Assembly: GCA_001839685.1 (NCBI GenBank)
Contig: MLAK01000093.1
Span: 1-11,490 of the forward strand
Source of the DNA: Tritrichomonas foetus
Lineage: Eukaryota; Parabasalia; Tritrichomonadida; Tritrichomonadidae
Direction of reading: 5' to 3'
DNA: 11,490 bases
Shown here piece by piece: positions 7,123 to 11,490 of this stretch (its first letter is position 1; each line of letters begins with the position of its first letter). The notes below the pieces were generated by a model. The model saw only the letters and a list, made by a program, of their open reading frames with translations. It was not told the DNA's origin and did no database searches. A program made the translations under genes and the position numbers.

Positions 7123-8121
7123 TTATTTTTTGACTTGAATAATTCTTCTGGAAATTAACGTATCAATAATTTCTTTGATTTTAGATGATCTACCTGCTTC
7201 TTCTTCATATTTTATTTTTAATTTATCAAGTTCTGATTTGATCTCATTTCTGTCTTTTCTAATTCGATTTAATCTTTCTTTAGTTTCATCAAGTGTATAA
7301 TCAGATTCATCTTCTTCTTCAATAAATGGTTCTTCAGGTTTTTCAAATGATGTTGGCTTGATTCCCAGTTCGACCATTTTAGGCTTCAAGTTTTCTATTT
7401 CTCTCAAATGATTCTGCAAACTATTTTCAACTTCTGCTTTTTGACTTTCTAATTTCTTTGTTTCTTCATTCACAAGTTCCTCGTCTTTATATTCTTTTTT
7501 TAAATGTGTTGATTTTTCACTATTTATTGCACTGATTAATTTTTTTTGTTCATTTTCGACTTTTTGGGTCTCACTTGTTTCTAATTCTAATTTAATAGCA
7601 GATTTTTCGGTTTGGATGTCTTTATCAATTTCTGCTATTTTATTTCTTGTTTCTGTTTCTTGTTGTTTCATTTTTTGATATTTGGTGAAGAGATCTGTGG
7701 CTTCTGATTTTTTCTTTGCTCGAATAGAATTTCGCCTTTCAAGGTCAATTCCATTATTTTGATCATGTGAAAGAGATTTCAATTTTTCATTTTCAGCTTG
7801 ATAGAATTTCAGTTCTTCTTGGAGTTTCCGTATCACTTCATCTTTGTCGTCATCAGAATTACCGTTTCCGTCTAGTTTCTGCTTTAATTGTTGATTTTCT
7901 TCCGTTAATTCTATAATCTTTTGCGTTTTTTTGTCGTTTTCGTCAACAATTCGAGACATTTTCGTTTCTAATAATTTGTTTTGTTCTTTTAATGCTTCAT
8001 CTGCGCTAGTTTCTGGATTGATCATTCCTTTTGGATTCTCGATTGGGTAACTTTGGTAAAGACCTTTATATTTTAGTGGAGGAAGTGGCTTTTTCACACT
8101 TAAATTGAGGCTAGATCTCAT
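7123..8121 (-). CDS. Coiled-coil protein
   Basis: I set the start at the ATG at 8119-8121 (MRSSLNLSVKKPLPPLKYKG), giving 332 residues. The frame stays open upstream to a TTG at 8241, with another ATG at 8208. That extra stretch is Phe/Arg-rich and unlike the rest of the protein, so I read it as leader DNA. After a basic, proline-containing N-terminus (1-40), residues about 40-120 and 140-255 are long charged helices rich in E, K and Q with spaced L/I residues, typical of coiled coil. An acidic, proline-bearing break (about 255-280, with EEEDES) separates a last helix (about 280-325). RRNS at 129-132 is a good basophilic-kinase site (S132). It may be a cytoskeletal or scaffold protein, but coiled coils carry little family signal, so no function is assigned. 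The TAA stop is followed by GCC, so no UAAA is present here. Confidence 0.82.
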   Translation of the reverse strand: MRSSLNLSVKKPLPPLKYKGLYQSYPIENPKGMINPETSADEALKEQNKLLETKMSRIVDENDKKTQKIIELTEENQQLKQKLDGNGNSDDDKDEVIRKLQEELKFYQAENEKLKSLSHDQNNGIDLERRNSIRAKKKSEATDLFTKYQKMKQQETETRNKIAEIDKDIQTEKSAIKLELETSETQKVENEQKKLISAINSEKSTHLKKEYKDEELVNEETKKLESQKAEVENSLQNHLREIENLKPKMVELGIKPTSFEKPEEPFIEEEDESDYTLDETKERLNRIRKDRNEIKSELDKLKIKYEEEAGRSSKIKEIIDTLISRRIIQVKK

Positions 8122-8832
8122 CTTTATTGATAAAATGTTAAAAAAAGCACTTGAAGTTGTTTGAAATAACTTGTGAAAATATTCACAATTTCGTCTAAAT
8201 TTCACCATAACTGCAATCAATTGACCATGTTTTTTCCTCAATCGATATTAATGTCTCGGTTTTTTATATATTTAACGTGTCCATTGCTTATTTTAAAAAT
8301 GAGGCAACAGGTTCACATCGGATAATTGTATTAAAAAACTTTACACCAAATAATAACTACGATTTTGATTTTCATTGAAATTTCAATACATTATTTAGAA
8401 GATCCAAAATCAAGTTTTATTGAAACCGAAAAAAACATATGGTAATTTACCTTATTATATACTCATACAGTTTTGTAAATAACATTCATATAAATACAAC
8501 CGAGAATGCAAAATTATAATCTGATTTTGACTGAAACACAGTTGTGTCGCATTCGTTTCAAAAAAGAAATTGAATGACATTTTTATTTTGAATAAAAAAA
8601 TCTTGACTTACATAGTTTTTATTATAATATGTTTCCCTATATCAATCATCTGAAATAGAGATATTTTGCGAGCGTTAATGTATTCCTTCTTAAGATGAAA
8701 AGAAATATAAAATAATAAAAAGCGAGAAAATAAAAAATATACAAATATTTTTTTCATATTTAATATAAAACAAACATTTTATGAACATTAGAAAAAAATT
8801 CAAACATCGATAAATAAAATAAAATAATCGCT
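8122..8832. other. Long AT-rich intergenic region
   Basis: These 711 bp lie between two - strand genes. They should hold the promoter of the coiled-coil gene on the left and the 3' end of the cyclin gene on the right. A perfect 14-bp palindrome, ATTGAAATTTCAAT, is at 8374-8387. Positions about 8697-8832 are very A/T-rich. A GGTTCACATCG at about 8310-8320 only loosely resembles a tRNA B box and has no matching cloverleaf. No coding frame is convincing. Confidence 0.5.
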
Positions 8833-11247
8833 TCATTTCTCGTTCATTGGCCTGCTGAAGTCAACCGGTTGGAGTATCATCATGTTCGGCCTCTCCCGCG
8901 GAGGAAATGGCGGAACATGCATGCGTCCTGTATATCTGGGATGACGATGCTGGTTTTGCTGTTGCTGTCTTGGTGGTTGTGGAGGAGTAGGATAGTTGTA
9001 ATCGTACTGATGATAACTATATGGTTGGTATTGATAATCATATGACTGTTGGTAATGATAGGGTGGCTGGTAAGAAAGAGGTACAGAAGGAACTTGCGAT
9101 TGATGCTGGTTTTGACCTTGTTGATTATGATTTGAGTTTTGACCTTGCTGATTTTGATTGTTTTTATTCTTGTTTTTGTTTTTGTTTTTATTTTTGTTCT
9201 TCTTCTTTTTCTTTGGTTGATTAGGATTGTTTTGGTTTTGATTCTGGCCTTGGCTTTGATTCTGATTATTTTGGTTTTGATTTTGATGATTCTGGTTGTT
9301 CAATTGCTTCTGATTTTGGTTCTTCGCTTGTTGATTTAGATTTTGATTCTGTTGGTCATGATTTTCATTTTCCTGTTGTGTATTTTGGGAATTTTGATTA
9401 TCCTGTCCTTGCTGCTGTTGAAGCATTTGTTGTTGCTTCTTCTTCCTCTTCCTATTTCTATTCCTCTTCTTTTTGGCAGGTAAATCAGGTGGTTTTCCAC
9501 TGTACTCGAATGAATAGTTCTGTTGTGTGTACTGGAGAGTGCTCAATTCACCTTTCGATTCACTATGCCTGATTCCACCCTTCTCTTTTCCACCACTTCT
9601 ATGATTCATTCCACCATTAGTTCCATTATTTATTCCATTACTATTTCTATTATTGTTTCCGTTATTCATTCCATTATTTCCATTGTTGCTAGAGTTGTTA
9701 TTTCCGTTGTTGTGATTATTATTTTGGTTTCTCTTGATGGGGGGAGTCAGTGAGGTTTGCTGTATTTGCGACGGTGGAGGAGGAGGGTACTGGGGTAGGT
9801 ACTGTGAAGGTGGGGGAGGAGGATAGGTGTATTGTTGGTATTGGTATGGATAAGGTGGATAAGCCTGGTAGTCATACGGTTGGTATTGATACTGGGGCTG
9901 CGGCGGAAGTGGTGGAGGTTGTATTGGATTTTGCAATTGTGAATTGAGAAGATTATTTGATTGTGGCAATTGGTTAGGTTGTAGAGTGATATTTTGTTGT
10001 TGATTTGGATTTTGACTTTGGTTAGGATTCTGTCCTTGATTTTGATTCAAGTTTTGCATTTGAAGTTGTTGCTGTTGATGCTGTTGCTGATGTTGTTGCT
10101 TTTGCTTCTGTTTCTGTTTTTGCTTCTGTTGATTTTTCTGTTGCTTGTTCTTCTTTTTCTGTTGCTTGTTCTTTCCTTTTCCATAAAGGAAGGAACTTTT
10201 GAGGCGTGGAATGGGTTCAGCTGGGGGAGGGATGAGCTCAGACAGGAGTTCAAGTGGAGGAGGTGGCACCTTTGGCAAATGATATGTCCAACAGTCACTA
10301 AAGCTATCTGGTGGTCCAGCAATTTCCTTCAGAAGCTCAAGAGGTGGAGGAGGGCACATTTCATCAATTTCGCGGACGTCTTCAATCGGCGTGATAAAAA
10401 ATTCTCTCATCCGTGTTTCAATATTTCTGAGAGGAATACTAAATGATTGAAATGTCGGGGTTTCATTCTCGTTTTCATCTTTTGAATGAAAATAGTCAGA
10501 AATAAGTTGATAAGCTTCATTCATTTCTGTCAGATCGCGAAATGGAAGTAATACAGCATACCAGGAAAGTCGTGGTATTGAAACAATTGGAATATTCATT
10601 TTTTCAAATGTTATTCGAATAACCGCCTGGGCAACAATATCATGTGAATATTTATAGAAAAGTGGACTAGCTTGTAAATCATTCAAATATATACGTGCAG
10701 TATTCCCCAATTCTTTGGATAATTGTTCGGACAAATTATCACACAAAAATGGATTTTCGCGGGGAATATGCCAATGGAAAATCATTCTGGCAAAATGGCA
10801 GGCGCTTGTATAAGGAAGTGGAACTCGAAAATTAAAATCAAGCCCAAAAATGATTTCATTTTCGGCTTCGATAATTTTCGCCATGATTAACTTTCGTGCT
10901 TCTTCATCAAAAAAACGCGGGAGCTCAGAAAGCGCTGGAAGGTCTTGAATTAGGGTTTGCTCATGCCTCGCAAAATCTAAAATTGAAATTAGCGCGTTGA
11001 TTTGTCGTGGTGTGTTATATACTTTTGACGCAAGATGGAGAGCAGCGGTAATGTAATATATGATGGCTGGATCATGTTCGGTCAGGCCGTTGTAAGTATT
11101 TTTGAAATAAAATATCGTGGAGGCACGAGCAGACATGTTTTTTAAGTCAATTTGGCAGCATATAAATCGGTGAAAATGTATAATACCAGAAATTATATGC
11201 AAAGGAACCTCTTCTGCTCGTTTTCGTTGAGGTTTCCTTTTAATCAT
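8833..11247 (-). CDS. Cyclin L/K/T-type cyclin with a long low-complexity tail
   Basis: The protein has 804 residues and starts at the ATG at 11245-11247. The stretch before M38 (PLHIISGIIHFHRFI) looks like the N-terminal helix that precedes the first cyclin box in cyclin L, so I keep the first ATG. The cyclin core is at about 15-250. LHLASKVYNTPRQINALI (70-87) matches the LASKIEEAPRRIRDVI of cyclin L, with K75 as the CDK-contact lysine. KIIEAENEIIFGLDFNFRVPLP (124-145) carries the partner glutamate (E127 or E129). A second-fold segment with IPRLSWYAVLLPF (224-236) resembles the cyclin L PHWFLLFG region. Such cyclins drive CDKs in transcription and splicing; this role is inferred from family. 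After about 290 the tail holds two PPPPLELL motifs, a K/Q block (359-398), Y/P-rich blocks (452-492 and 724-752), an N/G block (507-549) and a Q/N block with a KN run (605-718). It ends in TGA. Confidence 0.9.
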   Translation of the reverse strand: MIKRKPQRKRAEEVPLHIISGIIHFHRFICCQIDLKNMSARASTIFYFKNTYNGLTEHDPAIIYYITAALHLASKVYNTPRQINALISILDFARHEQTLIQDLPALSELPRFFDEEARKLIMAKIIEAENEIIFGLDFNFRVPLPYTSACHFARMIFHWHIPRENPFLCDNLSEQLSKELGNTARIYLNDLQASPLFYKYSHDIVAQAVIRITFEKMNIPIVSIPRLSWYAVLLPFRDLTEMNEAYQLISDYFHSKDENENETPTFQSFSIPLRNIETRMREFFITPIEDVREIDEMCPPPPLELLKEIAGPPDSFSDCWTYHLPKVPPPPLELLSELIPPPAEPIPRLKSSFLYGKGKNKQQKKKNKQQKNQQKQKQKQKQKQQHQQQHQQQQLQMQNLNQNQGQNPNQSQNPNQQQNITLQPNQLPQSNNLLNSQLQNPIQPPPLPPQPQYQYQPYDYQAYPPYPYQYQQYTYPPPPPSQYLPQYPPPPPSQIQQTSLTPPIKRNQNNNHNNGNNNSSNNGNNGMNNGNNNRNSNGINNGTNGGMNHRSGGKEKGGIRHSESKGELSTLQYTQQNYSFEYSGKPPDLPAKKKRNRNRKRKKKQQQMLQQQQGQDNQNSQNTQQENENHDQQNQNLNQQAKNQNQKQLNNQNHQNQNQNNQNQSQGQNQNQNNPNQPKKKKKNKNKNKNKNKNKNNQNQQGQNSNHNQQGQNQHQSQVPSVPLSYQPPYHYQQSYDYQYQPYSYHQYDYNYPTPPQPPRQQQQNQHRHPRYTGRMHVPPFPPRERPNMMILQPVDFSRPMNEK
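9094..9435 (-). repeat. Low-complexity Q/N-coding tract in the cyclin gene
   Basis: This encodes residues 605-718 of the cyclin, almost only Gln and Asn with some Lys, His and Ser in QNQN-like alternation. On the + strand it shows as TTG/ATT-type repeats. Codons are mixed (CAA with some CAG, plus AAT and AAC), so it is degenerate rather than a pure microsatellite. Confidence 0.8.
9157..9213 (-). repeat. Hexanucleotide Lys-Asn tandem repeat
   Basis: This lies inside the Q/N tract and encodes five lysines followed by alternating Asn-Lys (residues 679-697). The DNA is a near-perfect 6-bp tandem array (AACAAA-like on the coding strand, with AAT and AAG variants). The product is a strongly basic stretch resembling a nuclear-localisation or RNA-binding patch. 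Length variation between strains is likely. Confidence 0.75.
9601..9729 (-). repeat. Asn/Gly-coding low-complexity tract
   Basis: This encodes residues 507-549 of the cyclin, built from NNG, NNN and NG units with a few Met, Ser and Arg residues. The + strand shows repeated ATTCCATTATT-like units. It is part of the disordered tail. Confidence 0.7.
10054..10173 (-). repeat. Lys/Gln-coding low-complexity tract
   Basis: This encodes residues 359-398 of the cyclin: KQQKKK units, then alternating Lys-Gln, then a Gln/His run. CAA and CAG codons are interspersed. It marks the start of the disordered, repeat-rich tail after the cyclin core. Confidence 0.75.
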
Positions 11248-11490
11248 GGTACATTTGGCACTTTTTTCATAAATTCTTGAGTATTGAATAGGGCTGAACT
11301 TTTATGATCCTATTCAAATATTTGAATGTATTTCCTAATTTTATTTGAATGTATTTATAGAATTTATTTGAGTATATTATTGAATTGTGAAAACTCACGA
11401 AAAATGAAAAAAATTCACCTATATAAAAGATATTTTACATAGTATGTTGCTTATTCTTTCTTACAATAAATAAATAATAGCTATTCATGC
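11248..11490. other. Upstream region of the cyclin gene
   Basis: This AT-rich stretch runs from the cyclin ATG to the window edge. It holds the TTGAAT/TTGAGT cluster listed separately. A TATATAAAAG sequence near 11420 resembles a TATA box, but trichomonads do not generally use one. I see no coding frame. Confidence 0.45.
11277..11385. repeat. TTGA(A/G)T element cluster with 23-bp period and a 16-bp palindrome
   Basis: TTGAGT or TTGAAT occurs at 11277, 11284, 11322, 11345, 11368 and 11380, and as the inverse ATTCAA at 11312. Three of them are exactly 23 bp apart, in a degrading tandem repeat whose first two copies share ATTTGAATGTATTT (11320-11333 and 11343-11356). A perfect 16-bp palindrome, ATTCAAATATTTGAAT, spans 11312-11327, and TTGAATAGG (11284-11292) pairs with CCTATTCAA (11309-11317). 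It lies 30-138 bp before the cyclin start, so a protein-binding site cluster is plausible. Confidence 0.55.

Noticed and set aside
8310..8320. tRNA B-box-like GGTTCACATCG
   Set aside because: It departs from the B-box consensus, and I find no matching A box, acceptor stem or anticodon arm around it.
9994..10446. 150-codon + strand frame starting with a long Leu run
   Set aside because: It is the antisense reading of the Gln/Lys-rich tract of the cyclin; Leu-rich frames opposite poly-Gln are expected artefacts. The same applies to + strand frames at 9021-9947.
11418..11428. TATA box for the cyclin gene
   Set aside because: It is about 170 bp from the ATG, such strings are frequent in this AT-rich DNA, and trichomonad promoters generally use Inr-type elements.

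Overview
The window looks like nuclear DNA from an AT-rich, gene-dense, intron-poor protist. The best fit is a parabasalid such as Tritrichomonas or a relative. The support is indirect. All six main genes read through without visible introns, and intergenic gaps are short. Three of the six genes have UAAA at or right after the stop codon, the trichomonad polyadenylation habit. Upstream regions hold candidates for Trichomonas core-promoter elements (Inr, M3, M5, a Myb site). The protein families are eukaryotic: ubiquitin/E2 fold, C9orf72-type DENN and a transcription-type cyclin. Another AT-rich, intron-poor protist is not excluded.

Layout, left to right. Positions 1-126 may hold the tail of a + strand gene cut by the window edge (weak). 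Positions 174-3047 (- strand) encode a 957-residue protein with an N-terminal ubiquitin-like fold, a probable second beta-grasp region, a helical middle, a vWA domain with intact MIDAS residues, and an E2-like (UBC) domain whose catalytic cysteine is Phe. A 420-bp divergent intergenic region follows. Then come three + strand genes: an unrecognised 321-residue protein (3468-4433), a C9orf72-like DENN-family protein (4671-5927), and a small basic protein with a weak LisH-like segment (6276-6752). A convergent gap leads to two - strand genes: a 332-residue coiled-coil protein (7123-8121) and an 804-residue cyclin (8833-11247) with a very long Q/N/P/Y/K-rich low-complexity tail. The cyclin's upstream DNA carries a cluster of TTGAAT/TTGAGT elements with a 23-bp period and a 16-bp perfect palindrome.

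There is no sign of an operon or functional cluster; these look like independently transcribed genes. The items most worth following up are the UBL-vWA-inactive-E2 architecture, the C9orf72 family member in what looks like a parabasalid, and the cyclin with its duplicated PPPPLELL motif and prion-like tail. No rRNA, tRNA, mobile element or CRISPR array is visible. All family assignments come from reading motifs by eye, without database searches.
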